From assembly GCA_964518215.1 (NCBI GenBank), contig CAZFFP010000016.1, positions 1-53,274 on the forward strand: a stretch of 53,274 bases of DNA. Reading direction: 5' to 3'. The DNA is from CAYSGX01 sp964518215. GTDB lineage: Bacteria > Bacteroidota > Bacteroidia > Chitinophagales > CAIOSU01. Below are positions 10,501-19,030 of the stretch, piece after piece. The notes beneath the pieces were generated by a model. The model saw only the letters and a list, made by a program, of their open reading frames with translations, searched no databases and had not been told where the DNA came from. Both the position numbers and the translations under genes were made by a program. The first letter of the stretch is position 1. Each line of letters starts with the position of its first letter.

Positions 10501-11807
10501 GGGTAAGCGCGCCTGCTTCAATCACGGTTACACTTCTGCCCGGTGCGCCTGCGCAACCTTCGGCTATCAGTGGTAATCTTGAAGTTTGTCCGGGCGTGAG
10601 TCAATATACCGTTACAAGCGACCCCATAGCAACAGGATATAATTGGTCGCTTTCGGCAGGAGGTGTCATCACTAACGGACAAGGCACCAATACGCTCAGC
10701 ATTGACTGGTCGGGCGCTCCCGGAACTTATTCTGTGAGTGTTACTGCCGGAAATACCTGCGGAAATTCACCTCCTCAAACTGTTTCAGTTACCATTTTCC
10801 CCTCGCCAACAGTTCCTTTGCTCACAGTAAACAACGCCACTATTTGTGAAGGCGAAAGCGTTACGCTTACAGCATCGGGTTCTTCCGGAGGAAATATTTC
10901 CTATCAGATTTTTGATGCTGCCATAGGCGGAAATTTATTGGGCAATAGCCCGCTGAGCGTTTCACCCACCGCCACTACCACTTATTATGCCGAGGCTTTG
11001 AATGAGTTTGGCTGTGTAAATTCTGGTGGCAGAACACCCGCCACGATAACTGTCAACAGCGCTGCTTCCAATCCAATCATTTCTGCCGAAAGTGAAACGG
11101 CATGTTACAACAGCAGCGTAGCGCTTACCGCAACGGCAACACCTGCCGGCAGTGTAGTAACCTGGTGGGATAGCCTCACCGGTGGAACCCTCTTAGGCAC
11201 GGGCAGCACTTTTGTAATGGATAACCTGACCGAAACCACCGTATTTTATGCACAGGCTGCTTCGCCTGCCGGATGCCAAAACGCTGGCGGCAGAATCGGA
11301 TTTGAAGTAAATGTGATTGAACTGTTGCAACTGACACTTGTGAGCGATAAAGACCAAAACGCGGTTTTTTTCAACGAGGTTATCACCTTCACCGCTTTGC
11401 CCGATGGATTGCAAGGATATGAATTCTTTGTTAACGGTATTTCTGTTCAGCAAGGAGCAGAAAATATTTATGCCTCATCACGCTTCAGCGATGGAGATTC
11501 CGTGGTGGTGAAAGCCATCAATAACGATTGCCCTGCCTTAGATGCCGAAGGTATTATTCGGGTGCGCGACTTCCCCAATGCTTTCACACCTAATGGAGAT
11601 AACAGAAACGATATTTTTCTGAAAGGCTTCGATTTGGTGGTGATGAACCGTTGGGGGCAGGAGATGTATCGGGGCACCGATGGGTGGGACGGCACCTTTA
11701 AAGGAAAAAAAGTTGCCCCCGGCACTTATTTCTATATTCTCACACTACCCAACATTACCGACAGAGATAATATTGTAAAAGGAAGTGTAATGCTGATTCA
11801 GGATTAG
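7521..11807 (+). CDS. Giant T9SS-secreted adhesin with eight PKD-like repeats and CHU_C domain (paralogue 1)
   Basis: A 1428-residue cell-surface protein. A signal peptide covers residues 1-23 (cleavage near SEAQ). Residues 24-235 form a jelly-roll-like head without a motif I can name. Two Ig-like domains rich in Thr/Ser follow (about 240-400), then eight PKD-like repeats of about 86 residues (404-1095), each with a GxxxxC start, a W-T/S-xSGGG core and a CG near the end. Two further Ig-like domains precede the C-terminal CHU_C gliding-motility-associated sorting domain (FPNAFTPNGDNRNDIF, NRWGQEMY, DGWDGTFKG, PGTYFYIL, about 1350-1428). This type B domain marks T9SS export to the cell surface, usually with an SprF partner; one is encoded at 19031. 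The next gene is its paralogue. Adhesion or gliding is the inferred role. Confidence 0.9.
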   Translation: MHKIFRVFLVFSFLIFWVKNSEAQTTIQIGTATTIQRENPINRQNYSTTLTPGPARYSVSEYIWTKAEINGNAGSNGINASPAWNQPGCITNIQFYKDAQNSSTSTCNNVKVYMKNSSAVSLTTGNWSTAGYTQVFSGSFNHGGASPGGSGWKTITLNAPFLYDNINNLHVLITNESGVAVGASGASGDAPSWRLTSLNGVTSDTRCRFYWDPNALPTFISASGNRANVRLTFTSAPSSNPPSSITGTNTICQGSSTTLTANGGNSSTRWFTGSCSGTSTGTGTSITVSPATTTTYFAANTAGCDGTALTSCVSYTVTVNPAPSAPSNLTASPNPVCSGQQVTLSGNNTGSNTVWYSGTCGGTQLGTGASVTVSPASTTTYFARNIVSGCQSSCASVQVQTQNAPAQPGTISGSNNVCVGNQNYSISGVSGATSYNWTLNGGGTITGNNTSATVNWTQGGTWTISVTATNSCGTTTARTLQVTVTATPPAQPSAITGNLNPCTGQQTYSIGSVSGATSYQWTVSGGGSIVSGGTSTSATINWTTAGGPYTVSVVAQNVCGNSTAQTVQVNVQPGAPSTPGPITGGNNICLSNQSYSIQSVSGATGYTWSVSGGGAIASGQNTTNANINWVSGGTYTISVTANGICGSSAPQTLQVTVVANAPVISGGITGNTNVCPGNHTYTATATGATNYTWTVQSPGTIQSGQGTSSITVNWPSTAGTYTISVVASNVCGNSSPASSLVTVIGGAPSQPGVISGNNNPCQGTSAYSITAVSGATNYVWTLSGGGNIQTGQGTTSININWITTGGPYTLSVLAENACGSSTVSSLAINVQPGTPLVPAAISGDDNLCPGTATYSIPSVSGADTYTWTLSGGGNISSGQNTNLILVNWTQSGNHTVSVTAGNSCSTSQPVTLNVSVLPGAPDAPANISGQNFVCANAIQTYSINSVLNASNYQWTLPNGGGTITSGNGTTQVDIDWGANPGTYNLNVTAENSCGVSAPASITVTLLPGAPAQPSAISGNLEVCPGVSQYTVTSDPIATGYNWSLSAGGVITNGQGTNTLSIDWSGAPGTYSVSVTAGNTCGNSPPQTVSVTIFPSPTVPLLTVNNATICEGESVTLTASGSSGGNISYQIFDAAIGGNLLGNSPLSVSPTATTTYYAEALNEFGCVNSGGRTPATITVNSAASNPIISAESETACYNSSVALTATATPAGSVVTWWDSLTGGTLLGTGSTFVMDNLTETTVFYAQAASPAGCQNAGGRIGFEVNVIELLQLTLVSDKDQNAVFFNEVITFTALPDGLQGYEFFVNGISVQQGAENIYASSRFSDGDSVVVKAINNDCPALDAEGIIRVRDFPNAFTPNGDNRNDIFLKGFDLVVMNRWGQEMYRGTDGWDGTFKGKKVAPGTYFYILTLPNITDRDNIVKGSVMLIQD
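8730..10803 (+). repeat. Array of eight PKD-like repeats in adhesin 1
   Basis: Eight in-frame units of about 259 bp occupy roughly 2.07 kb. Unit starts in the protein read PGTISGSNNVC, PSAITGNLNPC, PGPITGGNNIC, SGGITGNTNVC, PGVISGNNNPC, PAAISGDDNLC, PANISGQNFVC and PSAISGNLEVC. Units are diverged from each other, so the array is not a recent expansion. End positions are approximate. Confidence 0.85.
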
Positions 11808-11950
11808 ACGAAATGAGTGAATATTCAGCATTTTAAAAATGTTTTAATCACAAAGTAAATGTTCATTTCGGCAGGAGAAAATATATCGCAGGTTTTAAAT
11901 TTCAAGGATAAACGTATTTTCATATTCGCTTTCAATAATCAACAACTGAA

Positions 11951-14900
11951 ATGGATATGAAAACCAACTATTACTTCATGATTTTGCGCTACTGCATTGG
12001 GTTTTTTTTATTATTGTTTTTTCTCTTTTCTGAAAAATCTTCCGCGCAGCAAACCACATTCAGAATTAATTATGATTTCAACAATTTCGATTTTTCTTCC
12101 ACAGCAGGTGATGCGCTCACCAACGGCAATTATGTTCTTGTAGGATGGAACACTAATATCATTCCTTTAACAGCAACCATTACAGAGGTAAACAGTGCGG
12201 GCAATCTGGTTTGGTCAAGAAGATACACCAGTAGTATTTCGATGCAGATCAACGATTTAAAACGCGATGTGGCATCTAACACCTATTATGCCTGTGGCGG
12301 CACAGAAACGGGTGGGGCATTTATTATGATATTAAATGCAGCCGGAACTCCCACTATTTCAAGAAACTTTTCTATTGCTCAGGCTGACGGAGCTTTTTTA
12401 AACAGAATAGTTAAAACAAGTGATGGAGGATATGTGGCAGTTGGCTATGTAACCGGCTACGACCCCGATGGTGCCGGACCGGAAATTAAATTTTCTTCCA
12501 TCACTTATACCGATGCAGATGGAAACTCTCAAACAGAAAGAATTGGTTCTCCGTTGATAGTGAAATTCGATGCTAATGGAAATCATTTATGGCATCGGGT
12601 AACACGCTATTATAAAAATTCGGGTAAAGCTCCTGCCGATAGAATTTATAATGATGCATCATTTACAGATGTAGTGGAAGTAAACGATGGTTACATTGCA
12701 GTAGGCATGTATGATGTAAATGATTTCAGAACGAATACAAATTCTGATGGTGATGATGCTACTTCGAACGATGCTTTGTTTTTAAAAACTACAACTGCCG
12801 GAGCAATCACTTACCACCGACAGATTGATGCACCTTCTACCACTGCCACAGCTTCAAGCAAAAGATTATATTCTATTAAGAAAACAGGAGCAGGCTTGCC
12901 AATATTAGCAGGCGAAGATGGTTCAAGCATGTTATTTATGCGTTTAGCTGCTTCCGGTGGTTGGGCAAACCCTACCTGGATTAGAAGATACAGCACATCC
13001 GGATTTTTGACAACTATGATTGTGAGTAATTTTTTTGAAACTTTTGATGGCAACTATGCAGCTATTGGGCAATATCTTAATCCATTGGCTTTTCAAATTG
13101 GGCAGGGAATTATAAAAATTAACCCGAGTAATAACAGCGTGATATTTGGCAGGTCATACGATTTGGGTTTGTTTTCAATTTTACCTAATGGAAGCGCAAC
13201 AGCCGATAGAGGATTTATTAGTGCAACATTAGGGCAAGGCGGTACTAATTTCGATATGCAAATTGTGAAAACCGATTCGGCAGGTAATGCACCGGCAGAT
13301 TGCCCTGCTGCAAATTTATCTACTTCTAACAATGCTCCTTCTTACACCTATGCAGACCCACACTATAATAGTTGGAATGCGAATACCGTAAATAATAGCT
13401 CTTTTACTCCTACTGTTACAACACCAACCCCCGGAGTGAATGTTCTTTGCCGCACTATAGCCTGCACACCGCCACCCACACCCACCGTGAGCGCTTCGCC
13501 CAATAATGTTTGCCCGGGAACACCTGTTACCATTTCGGCAAGCGGAGGAACGAATGTTACTTACCGGGTTTACACACAGGCAAGCGGGGGCACTTCCATT
13601 GGCGCGGCTCCTTTACAGGTTTCGCCCAATACCACTACTACCTATTATGTTGAAGCCGATGATAATGCCAACGCGGGATGTGTGAGCGCACGCGCTTCGG
13701 TGGTCGTTACCGTGCTTCCTGCCGCACCCACGCAGGCAACTATTTCGGGCAACAACAGCGTATGCCCCGGCATTGCAGAAATATACAGTGTGAATTCGCC
13801 AAGAGCCACTACCTATAATTGGTCGGTGCCGGCTCAGGGAAATATTACCGGAGGTCAGGGAACCAATCAAGCTACGATTAATTGGACAACTGTTGGCGGA
13901 CCTTATACCATATCGGTTACAACGAGTAATTCCTGCGGAAGTGTAACCGGCACTTATCAGGTTACGGTTCAAAGTGGGCCTCCCACTTCGGCTTCCATTG
14001 TAGGGCAAACTAATGTATGCCCCGGCTCTGAAACCTATACCGCCACTGCTGCCGGAGCTTCCACCTTCAATTGGTCTATTTCGGGAGGCGGCACTTTCAG
14101 CAGTCCGCAAAATGCAAATCCTGTTACCGTAAACTGGACTACGCCCGGTGGACCTTACACCCTTTCGGTAACGGCTTCCAACGGCTGCGGAAATACAGGA
14201 ACCACCATTGCCGTAACGGTATCGAGCAACCCGCCCACTTCGACCGGACCCATTACGGGCGATAGTCCTGTTTGTGTCGGCACGGCACAATATACTGTTC
14301 CGGCAGTAACGGGTGCCACGGGCTACACGTGGTCGGTGAGCGGAGGCGGTTTTGTTTCGGCAGGACAAAACACCAACAATGCCACCATCAACTGGATAAG
14401 CGGAGGCAATTACACCGTTTCGGTAACAGCCGATAATCTATGTGGCAGCAGCACCGCAGCCATATTAAATGTAGAAGTGGTGGCTAACCCTCCGGCAACT
14501 CCTGGCGCCATCACGGGAGCATCGCCCGTTTGTGCGGGCAATCATAATTATTCTATTGCTGCCGTGCCGGGAGCCACCAGTTATCAATGGAACATAGGCT
14601 TCCCGCTTACTTTGGTTTCGGGACAAGGCACTAACAATATTACAGTTTCGTTTCCTGCGGTATCGGGCACTTTCCCTATTTCGGTAGTGGCAGAAAATGC
14701 CTGCGGAAGTTCTGCTGCTTCCACCACTAATGTAACAGTGATTGAGGGCGCACCTGCCGCGCCTTCCATTATTTCAGGAAATGATAATCCATGCCCGGGA
14801 ATTTCGACTTATACGACTACACCAATTGCCAATGCCGTTAGCTACCAATGGACATTGAGTGGTGGCGGAAATATTATTTCAGGGCAAGGTACTATTTCAA

Positions 14901-16789
14901 TAGAAATTGACTGGACCACCGATGGCGGACCTTATGCCCTCTCTGTAGTAGCCGAAAATATCTGTGGGACAAGTTTAGATACTACACTCATCATCCATGT
15001 GCAGCCCGGTGTAGCTTTAGTGGTCGGCCATATTGATGGCGATACTTCATTGTGTCCGGGCGAAACCGGATCCTATACCATTCAACCGGTTCAGGGAGCA
15101 ACAGGCTATTCTTGGACGGCTTCTTCCGGAGGAAATATACTTACAGGTCAGGGAACGGAAAGTATAACTGTGGCTTGGAACGCTCCCAACTCCACCCAAA
15201 CGGTTTCGGTGATTCCTTCGAGCAATTGCAGCAGCAGTCAACCCCAATCTCTTTCGATAAATATCAGGCCCGATGCACCCAACGCGCCTTTGGCAATTAC
15301 CGGGCAAACTACTTCGTGTGGTGGCGAAGCCACTTACACTACCGGATTGGTGCTGCACGCTACCGATTACCAATGGACTTTGAGTGGTGGCGGAACCATA
15401 GTTTCCGGTCAGGGCACCGAGCAAATAGTGATTGACTGGGGCAATGTTCCGGGCACTTATACCATCACGCTCATTGCTTCAAACGACTGCGGAAGCAGCA
15501 CGCCCATTGCACATACTGTTACCGTTCAGCCGCCTGCGCCCGATATGCCTGCCGAAATTTTAGGCGATTTGGAAGTGTGTGCGGGCACAGCAACATTCAC
15601 AGTAAACCCGGTTACCAATGCCACGGGCTACACCTGGAGCGTTCCTTCGGGAGCCACCATTACCAATGGTCAGGGCAGCAATACAGTTACCATTAATTTT
15701 TCTTCCGAAGGAAATTATACCATCAGCATAACTGCCGGAAACACCTGTGGAAATTCTGCCGTACAAACTGCGAATGTTGTGGTGCATCCTGTTACTTCTG
15801 TTCCGAATGTGAGTGTCAATAATCCTTCTATCTGCTTTGGACAAAGCGCTACAATTACTGTAAGCGGTTCTTCGGGGGGCACTGTTTCTTATCATATATA
15901 CGATAGCCCTACCGCTACAACTCCGGTGGGTAGCAGTCCGTTTACGGTAACGCCTTCAACTACTACGGTGTATTATATAGATGCTGAAAATGAATTTGGT
16001 TGCAGGCTGCTTGCCGGACGAATTCCAATTAATATTACTGTTTTAAATGCCGCGCAGATTCTGAAAGCAGATGATAAATTTATTTGCGAAGGCGCTTCGG
16101 CTGTGCTCACGGCAGAAGTTTTGCCAGTCAACAGTGAAGTTACATGGTGGGATGCCATGAATGGCGGTAATCTTTTGGGAACCGGACTTATCTACATCAC
16201 ACCGATTCTGAATACTACTACTTCGTTTTATGTGGATGCGCGCTCAGACAACGATTGCGGATTGGCAGGTGCCAGAGAAGAAGTAATAGTGAATGTTCAG
16301 GAATTGCCTGTCATTACGCTCATCAGTGATAAGGAGGACAACGCGGTGTTTCCGGGCGAAGTTATTACCATAACGGCTCTGCCCGATGGTTTGGACAGCT
16401 ATGAGTTTTTCATCAATGACGTATCGTTTCAGTTTGGAAGCGAAAACTTTTTTGCTTCGAGCAAACTGAAAGACAATGATACTATCACCGTGATTGCCCG
16501 CGATGGCGATTGCCTGAGCAAGCCCGAACATTTGGTGATTCAACTGCGCGATTTCCCTAATGCTTTTACGCCCAATGGCGATGGCAAAAATGATTTCTTC
16601 CTGAAAAACTACGACCTCATTATTATGAACCGATGGGGGCAGGAACTCTACCGTGGCATTGACGGCTGGGACGGCACTTACAAAGGCAACAAAGTTTCGC
16701 CCGGCACCTACTTTTATATTCTTACACTTCAGGATATTACCGACAGAGATAATATTGTGAAGGGAACTGTTTTATTGATTCAGGAATAA
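11951..16789 (+). CDS. Giant T9SS-secreted adhesin with eight PKD-like repeats and CHU_C domain (paralogue 2)
   Basis: A 1612-residue paralogue of the preceding gene, 143 bp downstream. Starts at 11951 and 11957 are both possible; the second (MKTNYYFMILRYC) leads directly into the signal peptide ending near SSAQQ. The N-terminal 450 residues differ from paralogue 1: repeated strands such as GNYVLVGWN, GGYVAVGY and DGNYAAIGQY suggest a beta-propeller. Then come one Ig-like domain (about 508-590), eight PKD-like repeats (592-1279), two Ig-like domains and a CHU_C sorting domain (FPNAFTPNGDGKNDFF, NRWGQELY, DGWDGTYKG). Everything from the repeat array to the C-terminus is colinear with paralogue 1. 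The propeller head probably gives it a different binding target. It is followed after 20 bp by the PorE-like gene. Confidence 0.9.
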   Translation: MDMKTNYYFMILRYCIGFFLLLFFLFSEKSSAQQTTFRINYDFNNFDFSSTAGDALTNGNYVLVGWNTNIIPLTATITEVNSAGNLVWSRRYTSSISMQINDLKRDVASNTYYACGGTETGGAFIMILNAAGTPTISRNFSIAQADGAFLNRIVKTSDGGYVAVGYVTGYDPDGAGPEIKFSSITYTDADGNSQTERIGSPLIVKFDANGNHLWHRVTRYYKNSGKAPADRIYNDASFTDVVEVNDGYIAVGMYDVNDFRTNTNSDGDDATSNDALFLKTTTAGAITYHRQIDAPSTTATASSKRLYSIKKTGAGLPILAGEDGSSMLFMRLAASGGWANPTWIRRYSTSGFLTTMIVSNFFETFDGNYAAIGQYLNPLAFQIGQGIIKINPSNNSVIFGRSYDLGLFSILPNGSATADRGFISATLGQGGTNFDMQIVKTDSAGNAPADCPAANLSTSNNAPSYTYADPHYNSWNANTVNNSSFTPTVTTPTPGVNVLCRTIACTPPPTPTVSASPNNVCPGTPVTISASGGTNVTYRVYTQASGGTSIGAAPLQVSPNTTTTYYVEADDNANAGCVSARASVVVTVLPAAPTQATISGNNSVCPGIAEIYSVNSPRATTYNWSVPAQGNITGGQGTNQATINWTTVGGPYTISVTTSNSCGSVTGTYQVTVQSGPPTSASIVGQTNVCPGSETYTATAAGASTFNWSISGGGTFSSPQNANPVTVNWTTPGGPYTLSVTASNGCGNTGTTIAVTVSSNPPTSTGPITGDSPVCVGTAQYTVPAVTGATGYTWSVSGGGFVSAGQNTNNATINWISGGNYTVSVTADNLCGSSTAAILNVEVVANPPATPGAITGASPVCAGNHNYSIAAVPGATSYQWNIGFPLTLVSGQGTNNITVSFPAVSGTFPISVVAENACGSSAASTTNVTVIEGAPAAPSIISGNDNPCPGISTYTTTPIANAVSYQWTLSGGGNIISGQGTISIEIDWTTDGGPYALSVVAENICGTSLDTTLIIHVQPGVALVVGHIDGDTSLCPGETGSYTIQPVQGATGYSWTASSGGNILTGQGTESITVAWNAPNSTQTVSVIPSSNCSSSQPQSLSINIRPDAPNAPLAITGQTTSCGGEATYTTGLVLHATDYQWTLSGGGTIVSGQGTEQIVIDWGNVPGTYTITLIASNDCGSSTPIAHTVTVQPPAPDMPAEILGDLEVCAGTATFTVNPVTNATGYTWSVPSGATITNGQGSNTVTINFSSEGNYTISITAGNTCGNSAVQTANVVVHPVTSVPNVSVNNPSICFGQSATITVSGSSGGTVSYHIYDSPTATTPVGSSPFTVTPSTTTVYYIDAENEFGCRLLAGRIPINITVLNAAQILKADDKFICEGASAVLTAEVLPVNSEVTWWDAMNGGNLLGTGLIYITPILNTTTSFYVDARSDNDCGLAGAREEVIVNVQELPVITLISDKEDNAVFPGEVITITALPDGLDSYEFFINDVSFQFGSENFFASSKLKDNDTITVIARDGDCLSKPEHLVIQLRDFPNAFTPNGDGKNDFFLKNYDLIIMNRWGQELYRGIDGWDGTYKGNKVSPGTYFYILTLQDITDRDNIVKGTVLLIQE
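13724..15792 (+). repeat. Array of eight PKD-like repeats in adhesin 2
   Basis: Eight in-frame units, about 2.07 kb in all, nearly the same total length as the array in adhesin 1. Unit starts read ATISGNNSVC, ASIVGQTNVC, TGPITGDSPVC, PGAITGASPVC, PSIISGNDNPC, VGHIDGDTSLC, PLAITGQTTSC and PAEILGDLEVC. Units resemble the unit at the same position in adhesin 1 more than their own neighbours. End positions are approximate. Confidence 0.85.
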
Positions 16790-16809
16790 GAAACCGAACA
16801 CAACCAACC

Positions 16810-18684
16810 ATGAAACACATTTTTTGCTTTTTGTTTGCGATGAATTTTCTGATGGCTGCCGCTCAAACCCGTATGGAGCTGGCAGAAGAAGCTTTCGACA
16901 ATCGTCAATACACTCTAGCGCTCGATTACTACAATAAAATTCTGGAAAAACAACCCAAGCGCGATTTGGAAAATATTTTGTTTCGCATAGCAGAATGTTA
17001 CCGCTACACCGGCAAGTCTGATAAAGCGCTCGAATTTTACGACAAAGCCATCAAAGCCGGATATGCCGAACCCAATGCCGTTTTTTTGCAGGCAAACGTA
17101 TTGATGCAGGAGGGCAAGTATGCTGAAGCCGAAAAAAAACTGAATGCCTTTTTGGAACAAATGCCCAACGACAAAGACGCGCTGCGCATGTTGAACCAAA
17201 GTAAGTTTGCGCAAAATGCTCAGGAGCAACCCTCCATCTACACGGTTCAGAATGTCTCTTCAATCAATTCAGAATTCAGCGACTATGGTGCTGTGTGGGT
17301 GAAAAACAAACTCGTTTTCACTTCTTCGAGAATGGGGCAAAAAGAATCGGATGTGTATGCGTATGACGGACAGGGTTTTTCAAATTTGTATGAAACCACC
17401 TACAACAACAAAGACAAATCGTGGAGCAAGCCCGCGCTCATCACCACGCTTTCATCGAAATTCAACGATGGCGGTTTTACTTTCTGTGAAGCCAATAAAA
17501 CGGCTTACTTCACTCAATGCACCGGCAGCGGCAAAGGCGAAAGCTGCACCATAGTGGAAAGCAAATATGACGACATCAACAATACCTGGAGCACACCCAA
17601 AGCCATCATCACGCCCATTCATTCAAAAATTGATATTGCACAACCCGCCATTGACTCGAAAGGTGAAACTTTATTTTTTGTTTCAAAACTTGACAACGGC
17701 TTAGGTGGCACCGACATCTGGACAATGAAAAAACGCGGATTAGGTTGGGAAGACCCCGTGAACCTCACTGCCATCAATACCGAATTTGATGAAATGTTTC
17801 CGACACTCTACAACGACACAGTATTGTATTTCGCTTCAGAAGGGCATAGCGGATATGGCGGCTTGGATATTTTTTATTCGGTGAAAAAAGACGGGCAATG
17901 GGGCAAGCCGGTGAACATGCGCGCACCTTTCAACAGTAGTGGCGATGATTTCTTTATGGTGTTTAATGCCGACCGCAGCGAAGGGTATTTCACTTCGAAC
18001 CGCACCGGTGGTGTTGGCTCTGACGATATTTATTATTGTTTCATCACGCCTATTAAACTCACCGTGAAAGGAAGAGTTACGGATGTGGATGAAAACAGCC
18101 CTTTAGTGGGCGCTAAAGTGGTTTTGTCTACAGAAGATGGCGAAAGCTATTCGACTACCACCAATGCCAAAGGCGAATATGAATTTCAGTTGGATAAAAA
18201 CAAGAAATACAAAATCAATGTATCGAACCCCGGATATTTTGGCGATTCGAAAAAACTTTCGACCGAAGGGGAAATGTATTCCAAAGAATTTTCAAAAGCT
18301 ACCGGAAACAACTACGATTTCGTCATTAAGCGCATTCCGAAAGAAGAAATAAGAATTGACAATATTTATTACGATTACAACAGCTACACGCTGCGCGAAG
18401 AGTCGAAACCCAACTTAGATAAATTGGTGAAGTTGTTGGAAGACACGCCCGATGCCATCATTCAAATTTATTCGCATACCGATGAGCGCGGACAACCCAA
18501 ATACAATCTTGAACTTTCGGACAACCGTGCAAAATCGGTAGTGGAATATTTGGTGGAAAAAGGAATTAATCCGGCAAGGCTTTCATACAAAGGCTTCGGC
18601 TTTCAGCAGCCCGTAGTGAAAAATGCCAAAACCGAAGATGAACATCAGTTGAACCGGAGAACGACTTTTAAGGTGGTGAATTAA
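16810..18684 (+). CDS. PorE-like TPR / beta-propeller / OmpA protein (T9SS-associated)
   Basis: A 624-residue envelope protein. The signal peptide ends near residue 18 (FLMAAAQ). TPR-like helices (residues 20-135, e.g. AEEAFDNRQYTLALDYYNKI) are followed by a PD40/WD40-type propeller (about 150-415, repeated strands such as KLVFTSSRMG, TLFFVSKLDNGLGG, VLYFASEGHSGYGG). A carboxypeptidase-regulatory-like fold follows (VKGRVTDVDENSPLVGA, about 418-500), then an OmpA C-terminal domain (about 515-624) with the peptidoglycan-binding stretch NLELSDNRAKSVVEYL. This order matches PorE, which links the T9SS machinery to peptidoglycan. It lies between two CHU_C adhesins and an SprF gene, so a role in their export or anchoring is likely. 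I cannot tell whether it is the core PorE or a locus-specific paralogue. A classic lipobox is not seen. Confidence 0.82.
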   Translation: MKHIFCFLFAMNFLMAAAQTRMELAEEAFDNRQYTLALDYYNKILEKQPKRDLENILFRIAECYRYTGKSDKALEFYDKAIKAGYAEPNAVFLQANVLMQEGKYAEAEKKLNAFLEQMPNDKDALRMLNQSKFAQNAQEQPSIYTVQNVSSINSEFSDYGAVWVKNKLVFTSSRMGQKESDVYAYDGQGFSNLYETTYNNKDKSWSKPALITTLSSKFNDGGFTFCEANKTAYFTQCTGSGKGESCTIVESKYDDINNTWSTPKAIITPIHSKIDIAQPAIDSKGETLFFVSKLDNGLGGTDIWTMKKRGLGWEDPVNLTAINTEFDEMFPTLYNDTVLYFASEGHSGYGGLDIFYSVKKDGQWGKPVNMRAPFNSSGDDFFMVFNADRSEGYFTSNRTGGVGSDDIYYCFITPIKLTVKGRVTDVDENSPLVGAKVVLSTEDGESYSTTTNAKGEYEFQLDKNKKYKINVSNPGYFGDSKKLSTEGEMYSKEFSKATGNNYDFVIKRIPKEEIRIDNIYYDYNSYTLREESKPNLDKLVKLLEDTPDAIIQIYSHTDERGQPKYNLELSDNRAKSVVEYLVEKGINPARLSYKGFGFQQPVVKNAKTEDEHQLNRRTTFKVVN

Positions 18685-18882
18685 TAAGAGTAGTGAGAAT
18701 TGAGTAGTGAGACATGAGATTGGATTTCTGATTTCTGAGGGCTGAAATCTGATTTATGATTTTGTAATGTTGAGATATTGAAATGTTGAGATTGGATTAG
18801 TTCCTACTGAATTAAGTAAGGATGAAGTTTGAAAGATGAAATGTGTCCCCCTTGCGGGTGGATTTGTGGCGGTTGCGAAGTT

Positions 18883-18902
18883 TCCTACTGCGTAGAGTAG
18901 GA
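18883..18902. repeat. Small dispersed hairpin, copy 1
   Basis: TCCTACT pairs perfectly with AGTAGGA over the loop GCGTAG. A second copy at 32039-32058 has the same core and loop, but its outermost pair is C-G instead of T-A. A degenerate relative with loop gaatta lies at 18802-18822. Confidence 0.6.
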
Positions 18903-18980
18903 CCAAGGGAGGGGGGATGATAAAAGAAGTCAGATTTTAGAGTGAAAATTTTAGAAGTGAGATTGATTATTGGAAATTAG

Positions 18981-19004
18981 ATTGCCGTCTGCTTTAGCTG
19001 ACGG
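18981..19004. repeat. 24-bp dispersed palindromic repeat, copy 1
   Basis: A 24-bp sequence containing CCGTC-T-GC-ttta-GC-T-GACGG, identical to 31933-31956. It forms a stem with one T-T mismatch and lies about 27 bp before the SprF-like start. Confidence 0.65.
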
Positions 19005-19030
19005 ATTAAAGTGAAAAAATATCGAAAAAA

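Larger units (their letters stand above)
18685..19030. other. Intergenic region rich in low-complexity and palindromic repeats
   Basis: This 346-bp gap between the PorE-like and SprF-like genes contains runs of gatttctg-type low-complexity sequence, three hairpins (18802-18822, 18883-18902 and the 24-bp element at 18981-19004) and outer arms CCCCCTTG (18847-18854) and CAAGGGAGGGGG (from 18904) that could enclose the middle hairpin. Similar text recurs at 31802-32135. No gene is seen. Confidence 0.6.

Noticed and set aside
13613..14368. 251-codon Ser/Arg/Gly-rich minus-strand frame
   Set aside because: It is the mirror of the Thr/Ser/Gly-rich PKD repeat array of adhesin 2 and has the biased composition expected of a shadow frame.
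8730..15792. CRISPR-like periodicity
   Set aside because: The period of about 259 bp is coding, diverged, in frame and corresponds to PKD-like protein repeats.
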